In this document: positions 17,353-26,579 of the stretch, piece after piece | Position numbering within the stretch: position 1 is the first letter of the stretch | Layout: every line of letters starts with the position of its first letter | Made by a program: the position numbers and the translations under genes | The notes under the pieces: model-generated | The model's input: the letters and a program-made list of their open reading frames with translations, nothing else | What the model was told of the DNA's origin: nothing | Databases searched by the model: none | NCBI RefSeq assembly: GCF_014645615.1 | Contig: NZ_BMMB01000002.1 | Coordinates: forward strand, 620,001-684,000 | DNA length: 64,000 nucleotides | Source: Paenibacillus hunanensis | Lineage (GTDB): Bacteria > Bacillota > Bacilli > Paenibacillales > Paenibacillaceae | Direction of reading: 5' to 3'

Positions 17353-20300
17353 TTACAACAGTAACAGCTCACGTATATCCTGCTCAGTCAGTGACGACAA
17401 TTGCGCCTGACCGGGCTGGATAATCTCGCTGACCAGCTCACGCTTGCTGTGCTGAAGCTCCAATACCTTCTCCTCTACGGTTCCCCGTGTAATTAAGCGA
17501 ATCACCTGTACCTTACGCTGTTGCCCCATGCGATAGGCACGATCTGCCGCCTGCTCCTCCACTGCCGGGTTCCACCACAGATCATATAAAATGACCGTAT
17601 CGGCACCTGTCAGATTCAGTCCTGTTCCTCCAGCCTTCAGTGAAATGAGAAACACTTCCTTTTCCCCTGCATTGAATCGATTGCATAGCTCCAAACGCTC
17701 GGCTGACGCTGTACTACCATCCAGATAAAAGAATGGAATATGACGCTCCTGTAGCTGTTTTCCAATCCGCTTCAGCATGCCTGTAAATTGAGAAAAGACG
17801 AGCATTCGTCTTCCTGAATCTCGATAATCCTGTACGAGCTCCAATAGCTGCTCCAGCTTACCTGAGCCACCAGCATAATCCTCAACGAATAAGCCGGGAT
17901 CACAGCAGAGCTGGCGCAAACGGGTCAGCCCGGCAAAGATACGAATCTTCTGCTCCGATTGATCGGGATCATACAGATGCTTGAGGGCATCCTGCTGTAA
18001 TTGAGCGAGATACGCAGCATAGAGCACTTTTTGCTCCGGTAATAGCTCGGATACGAGTGTAATCTCCTGCTTATCCGGCAGCTCATGCAATACGTCTGTC
18101 TTCATCCGTCGCAAAATAAACGGACTCACACGGCGAGCAATCGTATCTGGCAGCAGATCGTTGAATTCACGCCGCGTACCAAGTAGACCCGGCATCACGA
18201 TGCTCATAATCGACCATAGCTCTTGCAGTGAATTTTCAATCGGTGTACCGGTTAGTGCGAAGCGATGCTTGGCTTGAATGTCCTTTACTGCTCTGGCGGC
18301 ATGCGTCAGCGCGTTTTTGACATTTTGCGCTTCATCCAGAATCAGGGTATGGTAGGCATGGCTTGTCGCCAGCTCACGATCCTGTCGCAGCAGCGGATAC
18401 GAGGTAATGACCACATCAATCGGCTGTACTATAGATTCTTTTGCCGCCGAGGATGTCGCTTGTTCGGTAGAGATAGACATCGCTTCCATGTCTGGCTCCT
18501 GTGCCAGTACCTGTTGCCAGCGTGCCGTACGCTCCGCCTTGTTACCATCGACCAGCAGTACACGCAGCTCTGGTGCGAAGCGCTGTAGCTCGTATTGCCA
18601 GTTATACATCAGCGAGGCTGGCGTGATGACCAGCACCGGTCTGCCACTACGACGAAGCTCGCTCTGCATAGAGACGATAAAGGCAATACTTTGCAGCGTC
18701 TTACCGAGTCCCATATCATCTGCGAGAATCCCACCAAATCCATACCGAGCGAGCGTACGCATCCATTGATAGCCTTCATGCTGATAATCGCGTAGCACTG
18801 AGTCGAGTGTAGCAGGCACCGCCTCATGCTGACGTTCAGGCTGCTCCATACTTTCTAACAAGCGCCGCAGGGAGCGATCAAAGCGAATCGCTTCATTTTC
18901 ATCACGGCGATCCAGCTGTTCTAAGCCATACAGCACAGGCAAGCGAAATAATACGCCTTCCTGCTCGTCCTGTGTGCCTGTACCGGGCGCTGCCATGCCT
19001 GTACGACGAATAAAGTCAGCAATCTGCCGAAACGCCTGATCCTCCAGCGGGAGAAAGGCGCCGCTTGGCAGACGATGATACCGCCTCTGCTCCTGTAATG
19101 ATGCTAGTACCTGTAAAATTTCCGATTCCGGAATTCCATCCAGTGCAAACCGAATTTCCAGCCAATCATGCCGCTGATCGGTCTTCACGGTTAGCTTGGG
19201 CGGAGATAATGGATTTTGCAGCATCGCCTTCACAATCGAGGTCGCATACACCTGTAGTAGCTTCTCCAGACGAGGCACGATATGATACAAAAACGTATAT
19301 TCCGCATCCTCATCGGTTAAAAAGTAACCACCCTCGGTCACCGTAAAATCAGCTTCCTCCATCAACTGCAAAATCTGCGCTTCTCGTTCACCATCGCGTA
19401 GCACGATCCGATCCTCATCCTGCCCTTCCTGCTCTAGCTCCAGCGGATTGATGATCAGACTACCATATTGAAACTCCAATCCAGCGAGCAGTCGGTCACG
19501 AACCCGATCCAGATACAATCTTGCCTGTAACGGCGTCTGCGTCACTCGATTGGAAACCGAGCGTGTCAGATGCACATTGCCCAGCTTCATCAGCTCAGGC
19601 ACCACCTGACGGACAAATGGCTCGAGCTGTGTAGCAGATACATGAAGCTGCTGCTCGTCCTCTAACAGTGCGGTCTGCCGAAGCAGGCGCTGTAAGCCTC
19701 CCAGCCTTCGACATAGCTCGCCATCCAGCTCGACCAGCTCTGCACCGTTCAGCACCGCCTCATACGCCTCCAGTACAATTAAGGGCTGCAAGCCCTGCAC
19801 ACGCAGTACATAATGCTGTTCGTGCAGCTTGCTGTCTGATTTTAACGAAAGCGAAGGCAATTCCGACTGATCCAGCTCAAATTGAAGCGGTAGCATATTC
19901 GATGACCAGATGATCGGTAGCTCCTTTCCGTCCTGCTGTGCCACATAGACGGAGCGACATTGACGAAGTGCGGATACTAGCGTCGACCAGTGCGATACCG
20001 GCACGGACAGCATTCGCTCACCCTGTCGTCCAGGCTGATTACGCGTCGCTGCCGACTCCGCAGGTAGCTCGTCCTCTGCGATCTGGATTAACTGACGTAG
20101 CACACGATCATCCCCTGCGGCAAAGCTATGCAGCTCAGGATCATACGCAAATCGGGCTGTTACATGATAGCTCTCTCCCCTACGAATACTGTCCAGCAAC
20201 CGCCGAATATGACGGACGATAAATGTCCGTGTCAACCCCATACGCAGCTCGATCCCGATTCGATATTGCCCGTTACCCGAGGCGAGCGGATGGCAGATCA

Positions 20301-20907
20301 CATCCAGTGCAAGTGCGTCACGCGTTTCCAGATAGCGACGGCGAACCGCAGCACGGCGCGGCGCTTCGGTGAACAGATGCAGCAGCTCATTCGTTAGCTG
20401 CTCCTCCTGGGCATATCGGTCTTGCTCAGCATGTGACGCTGGATAGGTGGTAACTTCATCGGCGGATGAATGCGATTTTGACGTTCTATCCGTAGCCTTA
20501 CTAGAAGAAGCATATTGCTGCCTGGATGTAGCATCTGCTGTATTTCGCTGCGACCTACTCCCCTGTGGTGACACTGCGGCAGTGGGCGCGATGAGCAGGG
20601 GTGGCTCTCCACGCTGCTCACATTCATGGATATAGATCAGCACTGCTGCAATATGCTGGCAATGATAACGATACGAAGCGAGCGACGGACAGGAGCAAGA
20701 AGCTTGAATCTGCTGCTCCTCGCTCACACGAATCTGTACATGCTCCACTTCCCCTCGTCTGCTCTGCACGACGGCTTCATACTCACCAGACTCATCATCA
20801 TAGCGTGTGAAGCCTACCTTACCTGCACGATACATCGTCATTCCTTTATGATAAGACGTTGATCCACATAAGCGCTGAATGGACTGCGTCTGAATAGAAT
20901 AACTCAT
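17353..20907 (-). CDS. SNF2-family helicase with N-terminal SWIM zinc finger
   Basis: Large DNA-dependent ATPase of 1184 residues. A SWIM zinc finger (CSC...HCQH; about residues 55-100) is followed by a low-complexity Ser/Thr/Gln linker, a long SNF2-associated region, and the two RecA-like lobes. Walker A is DDMGLGKT (near 735) and the DEAQ box is LILDEAQNVKN (near 857); SALTGTP-like motif III reads FALTGTPIENS. The C-terminal helicase lobe has VFSQFTGML, LKAGGTGLNLTGAD and the motif VI segment YRMGQQRKVQVIRL. The ATG at 20907 has GGAGC six bases upstream; an in-frame ATG at 20940 has none. Bacterial members are thought to remodel protein-DNA or RNA polymerase complexes. A second, separate SNF2 protein is encoded at 44.8 kb. 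Confidence 0.92.
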   Translation of the reverse strand: MSYSIQTQSIQRLCGSTSYHKGMTMYRAGKVGFTRYDDESGEYEAVVQSRRGEVEHVQIRVSEEQQIQASCSCPSLASYRYHCQHIAAVLIYIHECEQRGEPPLLIAPTAAVSPQGSRSQRNTADATSRQQYASSSKATDRTSKSHSSADEVTTYPASHAEQDRYAQEEQLTNELLHLFTEAPRRAAVRRRYLETRDALALDVICHPLASGNGQYRIGIELRMGLTRTFIVRHIRRLLDSIRRGESYHVTARFAYDPELHSFAAGDDRVLRQLIQIAEDELPAESAATRNQPGRQGERMLSVPVSHWSTLVSALRQCRSVYVAQQDGKELPIIWSSNMLPLQFELDQSELPSLSLKSDSKLHEQHYVLRVQGLQPLIVLEAYEAVLNGAELVELDGELCRRLGGLQRLLRQTALLEDEQQLHVSATQLEPFVRQVVPELMKLGNVHLTRSVSNRVTQTPLQARLYLDRVRDRLLAGLEFQYGSLIINPLELEQEGQDEDRIVLRDGEREAQILQLMEEADFTVTEGGYFLTDEDAEYTFLYHIVPRLEKLLQVYATSIVKAMLQNPLSPPKLTVKTDQRHDWLEIRFALDGIPESEILQVLASLQEQRRYHRLPSGAFLPLEDQAFRQIADFIRRTGMAAPGTGTQDEQEGVLFRLPVLYGLEQLDRRDENEAIRFDRSLRRLLESMEQPERQHEAVPATLDSVLRDYQHEGYQWMRTLARYGFGGILADDMGLGKTLQSIAFIVSMQSELRRSGRPVLVITPASLMYNWQYELQRFAPELRVLLVDGNKAERTARWQQVLAQEPDMEAMSISTEQATSSAAKESIVQPIDVVITSYPLLRQDRELATSHAYHTLILDEAQNVKNALTHAARAVKDIQAKHRFALTGTPIENSLQELWSIMSIVMPGLLGTRREFNDLLPDTIARRVSPFILRRMKTDVLHELPDKQEITLVSELLPEQKVLYAAYLAQLQQDALKHLYDPDQSEQKIRIFAGLTRLRQLCCDPGLFVEDYAGGSGKLEQLLELVQDYRDSGRRMLVFSQFTGMLKRIGKQLQERHIPFFYLDGSTASAERLELCNRFNAGEKEVFLISLKAGGTGLNLTGADTVILYDLWWNPAVEEQAADRAYRMGQQRKVQVIRLITRGTVEEKVLELQHSKRELVSEIIQPGQAQLSSLTEQDIRELLLL

Positions 20908-21312
20908 CGTCCGCTCCGTATAGAGAGAGCTACCGGACATATCATTGAGATGATTGAAAGGATCATCGAGTTGTTAGACATAAGTACACTCCTTTGGACA
21001 AATAGCTTATCTGTATGATCGCTGTAACCTGTTGGCATGATCGTTATTTTATGGTCATTATTTATTGTACGTTTTATTATGCCATAGTGTCAGCGACAGC
21101 CAAAACAAAACCCTTTGCATGATTCGCAAAGGGTTGGTGATAAGGGATGTAGTTAGGGACAAGCTAGGATCGCGCTATCGTCATTTTATGATTATTTTAG
21201 CTATCATTTGTAGTTTGATGCCCACTATTCATTACTATTGATACAGCTGCTACAGCGATTCGTATCCAAATCAAAGGCTCCGTATGACTATACATATCCC
21301 TTGGCGCTTTCT
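20908..21312. other. Intergenic region
   Basis: Holds the leader of the SNF2 gene and a terminator (21109-21135) for the membrane-protein gene that reads toward it. No further gene is supported. Confidence 0.5.
21109..21135 (-). terminator. Terminator for the VC0807-like gene
   Basis: On the minus strand AACCCTTTGC pairs with GCAAAGGGTT around 7 bases, followed by TTGTTTTGG. It lies about 180 bp past the stop of the membrane-protein gene. Confidence 0.65.
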
Positions 21313-21942
21313 TTAAGCAAACTGTTCACGATGTTGCTTGAGCTGCTTCATATGCACACCTGCACGGCGCTTATACACAATCGTACCTACAATGGCTAAC
21401 CCGATCACTGCATAAAATAGTGGAGACGAGATTGCCAGCATCTGCGAGGTGCTCAGTACATTGATCAGCATTAGCTTCAAGCCTGCTTCAACTACCAGTG
21501 CAACGCCCCACAGCAAGGTTAGACGACGCATCACCTGACGGAAATATGGATACTCCCAGTTACGCTCAGGATCTACACCTTTACTAAAGCGACTCGCCAT
21601 ATGATAGATCAGTGGACGCTTCAGCAGTAACGAACCGAGAAAGGCCAATCCGATCACAACGGTAACAAGCGATTCACGCATCAGGAGCAGCTTCTCACTG
21701 CCACCCATCAGCACCATAACGAGACTAAGCACAAAGCCCGCCAGCATCAATCCATTGAATACGTCCATCTTGCGGTGACGTGCCAGGTGGATCAGATTAT
21801 CGATCAGCGGAATCATCATGACGATGGACAATGCCAGTACACTTCCGATATGTGGCGCAAGCCATACATATCCTAGCCACGGGATCAATCCATTGATAAT
21901 GAGGTTGAATAGAATTTTACGGCTTTTGAGTAATGTTGACAT
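21313..21942 (-). CDS. VC0807-family integral membrane protein
   Basis: Protein of 209 residues with about six hydrophobic segments (including ILFNLIINGLIPWLGYVW, VLALSIVMMIPLI, GLMLAGFVLSLVMVLMGG, VVIGLAFLGSLL and AVIGLAIVGTIVY). The order of helices and the conserved FSKGVDPERNWEY-type loop before helix five resemble the VC0807/DUF3159-like membrane family, whose function is not known. The ATG has AGGAGC with good spacing. It is transcribed alone, away from the alkaline phosphatase gene. Confidence 0.75.
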   Translation of the reverse strand: MSTLLKSRKILFNLIINGLIPWLGYVWLAPHIGSVLALSIVMMIPLIDNLIHLARHRKMDVFNGLMLAGFVLSLVMVLMGGSEKLLLMRESLVTVVIGLAFLGSLLLKRPLIYHMASRFSKGVDPERNWEYPYFRQVMRRLTLLWGVALVVEAGLKLMLINVLSTSQMLAISSPLFYAVIGLAIVGTIVYKRRAGVHMKQLKQHREQFA

Positions 21943-22091
21943 GATTGTCAGCTCCTGTTCGAGGTTGGTACATTCATCTTAAAATAATTCGAACATTGCT
22001 GAATCTACCGCTAGATGGATTCCAGCTCAACCTGTAGGTGGAGATGTGTGTTCTAGATAGATATCCCATTTTTAAGTTATTTTATATGTAA

Positions 22092-22118
22092 TTTACAAAA
22101 TAATAATACTTATATAAT
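22092..22118 (+). promoter_or_regulatory. Candidate promoter of the alkaline phosphatase gene
   Basis: A perfect TATAAT (22113-22118) is preceded by TTTACA (22092-22097), spaced 15 bp, which is short for sigma-A. Phosphate-starvation control would be usual for this gene, but I could not identify clear tandem PhoP boxes. Confidence 0.35.
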
Positions 22119-22173
22119 GATACGAATATATGATCAATACATCATATGATACATACAGGAGGAATTTTTACTT

Positions 22174-23505
22174 ATGAAACCATCTTCATTTAAAAAAGCA
22201 GTTGTTGCTGCAAGTACTGCTGCTGTACTGGGTCTGCCATTACTGACAGGCTCGCTGGATGCCCATTCGGCATGGGCGGCTGGCACAAAAACTATGCCTC
22301 CGGCAAAGACTCAGGCCGCTGCACCTGCAAAAACGCCAACAACGACACCTGCCAAAAACGGGGTTACTCCTAAAAATGTCGTGCTATTCATCGGCGACGG
22401 GATGGGTGAAGCGAGCCGTAATGCGATTCGTTATGCAACCGTAGGCAAAAACGGCACACTGGAAATGGACAATATGCCTGTGACAGGACTGGTGCGCACT
22501 AGCTCCAGCGATCATCTCGTAACGGATTCCGCTGCCGCAGCGACTGCGATCGCAACGGGTGTAAAATCCTACAACGGCGCTATCGGCGTCGATCCGAACA
22601 AAAAGCCTGTGACAACGATTATGGAGCTTGCTAAAAAAGCAGGCATGTCCACAGGGGTAGTCACAACCAGTCAGGTGACCGATGCGACAGGCGCAGCCTT
22701 TGGCGCGCATGTGGAGAACCGTTCGGCACAGAGCGATATCGCCAAGCAATATATCGAAAACAGCAAAATTGACGTACTGCTCGGTGGTGGCGAGGACTTC
22801 TGGTATCCAAAAGGAACAGCTGGCTCCCATCCTGATGCACCCGCAGAAGATCCAACTGAAGCCAGCAAAGGCACACAGGGCAATCTGGTAGAGCGCGCGA
22901 AGCAGCTGGGCTATAACTATGTAACGAACGATTCCGAGCTAAAAGCAGCGAAAAACGGCAAGCTGCTCGGTCTGTTCGCCAATGAGGAAATGTTCCAGGC
23001 ACATAACGAGGTGGGTAACCAGTACAACCCAATCGTATCCCTGCCTGATATGACAACCAAAGCACTGGACGTGCTGTCTCAGAACAAAAAAGGCTTCTTC
23101 CTGCTCGTTGAAGAGGAAGGCACAGATGAAATGGCGCATGACAACAATGCAGAGCTGACAATCAAGGCAGGACAGCAGCTGGACAAGGCGGTAAAAGTAG
23201 CAAAGGATTATGCGAAAAAGCATCCTGACACACTTGTACTTGTTACGGCTGACCACGAAACAGGCGGCATGGTCATCGAAGGCCCGGATGATGAGGATGA
23301 ATCTGGCGATGGTCTGTCCAAAGAAGATGGCCCATTCACTGTAGCTGGCTCAGAGGAGCAATTTTTCATCGACTGGACAACTGAAGGACATAGCGCGGTG
23401 GATGTAGCACTGACAGCAATGGGTCCAGGCTCCGAGCAATTCGTCGGCAACTACCAGAACACAGCGATCCACGACAAGCTTGTGAAGCTGTTGAAGCTGA
23501 AATAA
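22174..23505 (+). CDS. Secreted alkaline phosphatase
   Basis: Phosphomonoesterase of the PhoA type, 443 residues, exported. The signal peptide (about 1-36, ending AWAAG) is followed by a Pro/Ala/Thr-rich linker (about 37-62). Metal and active-site motifs are in order: Asp75 (LFIGDGMG), the phosphorylated Ser119 (VTDSAAAATA), EEEGTDEMAHDNN, TADHETGGM and EGHSAVDV. The acidic loop GPDDEDESGDG lies late in the protein. The length is normal for Bacillus-type enzymes. The AGGAGG site is ten bases from the ATG. It is monocistronic, bounded by a strong terminator. In soil Firmicutes such enzymes release phosphate from organic esters. Confidence 0.93.
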   Translation: MKPSSFKKAVVAASTAAVLGLPLLTGSLDAHSAWAAGTKTMPPAKTQAAAPAKTPTTTPAKNGVTPKNVVLFIGDGMGEASRNAIRYATVGKNGTLEMDNMPVTGLVRTSSSDHLVTDSAAAATAIATGVKSYNGAIGVDPNKKPVTTIMELAKKAGMSTGVVTTSQVTDATGAAFGAHVENRSAQSDIAKQYIENSKIDVLLGGGEDFWYPKGTAGSHPDAPAEDPTEASKGTQGNLVERAKQLGYNYVTNDSELKAAKNGKLLGLFANEEMFQAHNEVGNQYNPIVSLPDMTTKALDVLSQNKKGFFLLVEEEGTDEMAHDNNAELTIKAGQQLDKAVKVAKDYAKKHPDTLVLVTADHETGGMVIEGPDDEDESGDGLSKEDGPFTVAGSEEQFFIDWTTEGHSAVDVALTAMGPGSEQFVGNYQNTAIHDKLVKLLKLK

Positions 23506-23545
23506 CACGCTTTTACTTGATATCAAACCATAAAGAGAACGATGT

Positions 23546-23585
23546 AAAAGACACGGATGCTGTACGCAGCAGATCCGTGTCTTTT
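23546..23585 (+). terminator. Rho-independent terminator after the phosphatase gene
   Basis: AAAAGACACGGAT (23546-23558) pairs with ATCCGTGTCTTTT (23573-23585) and continues into a T-run. The stem is perfect. Confidence 0.85.
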
Positions 23586-23656
23586 TATCTAATACTGTTA
23601 CCTGTGTAAATACGCTCACCTGTAGCACGCAATGCACCGTTCATCAAATCTTTTGA

Positions 23657-24655
23657 TTAATGCGGCTTCATCAAGCGATACTGCATCACAGGCGCTTGCT
23701 CCTGTCCACCAACCACATCGATCAGCGCCTGATATAGATTGGGCGGATATTCAGCAATCCGGTGGCACAGGTACAGATACCATTCCTGTCCATACGTCAG
23801 ATACACGCGTACCGGATAGCTCTGCTCTCGTAGCTGTACAGCTAGCTCTGGACGAATGCCATAGAGCAGCTCCAGTTCAACCGATGCGGCACCCTCCCAT
23901 GAATAGAGAAGTAGGCGATCGATTAGCAACTCATCGTAGGTAGCTAACGAAATCCGACAACCACGCTCTACTGCCAGTTCAAATAGCTGCACATAACGAT
24001 CATCCAACTCAGCCGAGCGTGATAAGGCAAGTGTATCCGGTTCCTCGTAGGCACCTTTAACGAATCGAACACGAATATCCTGCGCGAGCAAGCGACTCGC
24101 ATCCTCCCATGTACGGTGCAAATGTGCCTGTAGCGTAATTCCGATCAACGGATACAGCGCCACCGCTTGACGATAAATAGCCAAAATCGCAGCGGTCTTG
24201 GCCGATTCCTCCATACTAATAAACAGCTCAATCCCGTACATCTGCGATAGCTCGCCCAATTGCAGCACATGCTGGAGAGCCAGCTCGTTATCTACAAGCA
24301 GCCCGATGTGCGATAGATCGAACGATACACGTCCACCGATCCCCTGCTCGCCCAGATCAGTGAGCACACCCATTAGCTCTGCTGCGGCTTGCTGACAATC
24401 TGCTCTTGAGACTGTATTTTCACCGATATATTCCAGCGATACTGCATAGCCTTCACCATGTAGAAGCTCGGCGACTTCTAATGCGTTTGCGCGCTGTTCT
24501 CCGGTCACATAGCGGGCGGCTGCACGCTGTAGTAAAGCATACAGCTGCGGCTGATGCTCCACCTGCATTTTAATATCGGGTCGACGTGCAATCGCCTTCA
24601 GCGCAGTCGCGGCATCGATAGCTAACTGCTGCTCACGGTTTATTGTATTTTTCAT
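23657..24655 (-). CDS. Proline dehydrogenase-family flavoenzyme, active site altered
   Basis: FAD-dependent (beta/alpha)8 barrel protein of 332 residues resembling proline dehydrogenase, which oxidises proline to pyrroline-5-carboxylate. Family landmarks are VSLEYIGENT, VSFDLSHIGLL, VRFVKGAYEEP (where others have LCKGAY) and the C-terminal helix VRVYLTYGQEWYLYLCHRIAE. In known enzymes this helix carries an Arg-Arg pair that holds the proline carboxylate; here it reads His298-Arg299. It is also unusually Leu/Glu/Ala-rich and divergent elsewhere. GGGAGG precedes the ATG. No pyrroline-5-carboxylate dehydrogenase is nearby. The AraC gene is 84 bp upstream on the same strand. Proline as substrate is therefore uncertain. 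Confidence 0.75.
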   Translation of the reverse strand: MKNTINREQQLAIDAATALKAIARRPDIKMQVEHQPQLYALLQRAAARYVTGEQRANALEVAELLHGEGYAVSLEYIGENTVSRADCQQAAAELMGVLTDLGEQGIGGRVSFDLSHIGLLVDNELALQHVLQLGELSQMYGIELFISMEESAKTAAILAIYRQAVALYPLIGITLQAHLHRTWEDASRLLAQDIRVRFVKGAYEEPDTLALSRSAELDDRYVQLFELAVERGCRISLATYDELLIDRLLLYSWEGAASVELELLYGIRPELAVQLREQSYPVRVYLTYGQEWYLYLCHRIAEYPPNLYQALIDVVGGQEQAPVMQYRLMKPH

Positions 24656-24739
24656 TATTCATTCCTCCCTTTCCGTACACATTACCGGAGCAGGAAAAGA
24701 AAATATTGTACAAAATTGCTATTCTACGCTTGCAGCCTG

Positions 24740-25549
24740 TTACATCACCGATACTCGATATTGACGCGGGGTAACGCCCACCACTCGCCGAAACATGCGT
24801 GTAAAATGACTCTGATCATAGAAGCCTGCCTCTGCCGCGACCTCCACGATCGGACGCTGGAGATGAAGTTCATTTTTAGCATAGTTGATGCGCAGTAAAT
24901 TCTGATACGCATGTGGGGGAAGATGCTGCCACTGCTTGAACAGGCGGATAAGATGAAAACGGCTAATCGAGGTGATCTGTTCCAATTCCTCCAGCAGTAT
25001 CGGACGCAGAAAATGCTCCTGCAAATACTCCTGTACGATACCGACATATTTACGATCTGTCTGTAGGGTAAACTGATGCTCCTGGTCACCATCTTCTGCA
25101 CCTGTCAACAGCTGTACCAGCGAGACCAGCGCGGTTTCCGTTTCCAGTGGCTCTCGTCCATGTATTAGCGCCTGCATCGTCTGCTCCATCTGCAAGGTGC
25201 AGGCTGCATTTTTACGCTCGGATAGCAAATATGGAATGTGAATCTGCTGTAATTCACGCTGCTCCAGCCCCTGTAGCCATGCTGGATCGATAAACAGCAT
25301 ATCATAGCTCCATGCCAGTCCCTGCTGCGGATGGCAGGCATGGAGCATCTCCGGTGGGAAGGTGATCATCCGTCCCTGCTCCACCTCCCACAGCTTGCCA
25401 TCACACCAAGCATTCGTATGCCCGCTATGAATCCATCCGACCGAGTACTCCTCGTGAAAATGCCGATGATACGCCAGCTCATCCGCACGACAACGCTTGC
25501 CTTCCACAAAAGGAAGCGCTGGATGGCGATAAAAAGTTACATCCGTCAT
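24740..25549 (-). CDS. AraC-family transcriptional regulator
   Basis: Regulator of 269 residues. The N-terminal cupin-like sensor (YHRHFHEEYSVGWIHSGHT, ITFPPEMLHACHP) is typical of the AraC_binding family that often controls amino-acid exporters. The C-terminal region (about 165-265) has the two helix-turn-helix motifs (LLEELEQITSISRFHLIRLF and IVEVAAEAGFYDQSHFTRMF) and ends GVTPRQYR. AAAGGAG precedes the ATG. It lies directly upstream of the proline-dehydrogenase-like gene in the same direction with an 84-bp gap, so that gene is a natural target. A LysE exporter, the usual partner of this subgroup, is present in the window only at 41 kb. Confidence 0.85.
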   Translation of the reverse strand: MTDVTFYRHPALPFVEGKRCRADELAYHRHFHEEYSVGWIHSGHTNAWCDGKLWEVEQGRMITFPPEMLHACHPQQGLAWSYDMLFIDPAWLQGLEQRELQQIHIPYLLSERKNAACTLQMEQTMQALIHGREPLETETALVSLVQLLTGAEDGDQEHQFTLQTDRKYVGIVQEYLQEHFLRPILLEELEQITSISRFHLIRLFKQWQHLPPHAYQNLLRINYAKNELHLQRPIVEVAAEAGFYDQSHFTRMFRRVVGVTPRQYRVSVM

Positions 25550-25605
25550 GGCTTCTGCTCCTTTCCCTGTTTCCGTTACCTAACGTCTTCCTCCCAGTAT
25601 AGAAA

Positions 25606-25647
25606 AAAAGGATCGAACGAGGCAATCATTGCCTGCTCGATCCTTTT
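25606..25647 (-). terminator. Terminator after the lipase gene
   Basis: AAAAGGATCGAxCGAGGCAA pairs with TTGCCTGCTCGATCCTTTT with one bulge and a 3-base loop. Read on minus it is followed by a T-run, so it ends the lipase transcript. Confidence 0.8.
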
Positions 25648-25694
25648 CTATTCTCTTACATTCATGATTCTAAATTCATCTCAGCATCATCGTA

Positions 25695-26303
25695 TTATTG
25701 CTGCAACGCGTCCAAAATATGACCGTTCACTGTGGAGTTTGCCAGCAGTCCGATGTGCATCACGCCATAAATGCGAATATTGTTCGCACCGTCCAGATTG
25801 GACAGGTAGTTGCTTACGACCTGATCATTGATCGAGTAGATCGATGTAACATTCACGCCCGCAGGCGCACTGTTTGTAGTCAGGCGATTCGCACCACCCA
25901 GCGTGATCAGCTTATCGACTTTGCTTGCACCACCATAGTTCAGGATGTAGTACAGGCTGTTCGCACCGCCCATGCTATGCGCCACAATGTTAACCTTAGT
26001 GCTACCTGTACGTGCCAGTACATCGTCCACCAGATTACGGATCGCGGCAGCGTTTAATGTCTGTACGCCATTTTTCGTTGGCAGATCGATCGCATACATT
26101 TCGTTAGAAGACCAGCCCTGACGAGCCAGGAAGCTCTCGATAAAGGTAAAGTTACTTGCCGAGCCACCCAGACCGTGTACGAAAATAATCGGTGTATGGG
26201 TCGTTGCTGCCTGAGCAGGCTTCACCGCTCCAGTGGCACCTACCAGTGCGAACAACAATACCATACATGCAGCCAGACGCAGGGAAAAGATTCGTTTCAT
26301 CAT
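25695..26303 (-). CDS. Secreted small triacylglycerol lipase (Bacillus LipA type)
   Basis: Extracellular lipase of 202 residues of the small family I.4 group (B. subtilis LipA/LipB). The signal peptide (about 1-33, ending AQA) is followed by IIFVHGLGGSASNF, the nucleophile Ser110 in the AHSMGG pentapeptide (Ala in place of the first Gly, as in LipA), Asp160 (YSINDQVV) and His183 (GVMHIGLL). All three catalytic residues are present and the size is normal. The ATG at 26303 is eight bases from AAAGGAG; a longer frame at 26324 would include that site. It is monocistronic, with terminators on both sides. Confidence 0.93.
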   Translation of the reverse strand: MMKRIFSLRLAACMVLLFALVGATGAVKPAQAATTHTPIIFVHGLGGSASNFTFIESFLARQGWSSNEMYAIDLPTKNGVQTLNAAAIRNLVDDVLARTGSTKVNIVAHSMGGANSLYYILNYGGASKVDKLITLGGANRLTTNSAPAGVNVTSIYSINDQVVSNYLSNLDGANNIRIYGVMHIGLLANSTVNGHILDALQQ

Positions 26304-26498
26304 TATGTATTCTCCTTTTTTCATGATTATGTTTGTGATGATCCTATGTACCTCAGCGACATTTCAGTTACCTGGACGACATGAAGCTTATTCCCTTGAT
26401 TCTCATTTCACCTCACTAATCATTTAGGAATTATCTTGCTCATTTACTATATAATAACCTTACTTAAAATGTAAAATAATTACATACATTATCACAAA

Positions 26499-26533
26499 AA
26501 TCCTCGTTGCACACCTTAGGCGCAACGAGGATT
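26499..26533 (-). terminator. Terminator after the beta-galactosidase gene
   Basis: AATCCTCGTTGC pairs perfectly with GCAACGAGGATT; on the minus strand it runs into TTTTT. It lies 46 bp past the beta-galactosidase stop. Confidence 0.85.
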
Positions 26534-26579
26534 CGTTATTGTAAAAGCTTATATTATGACATTTTTGACATAAGAATAA

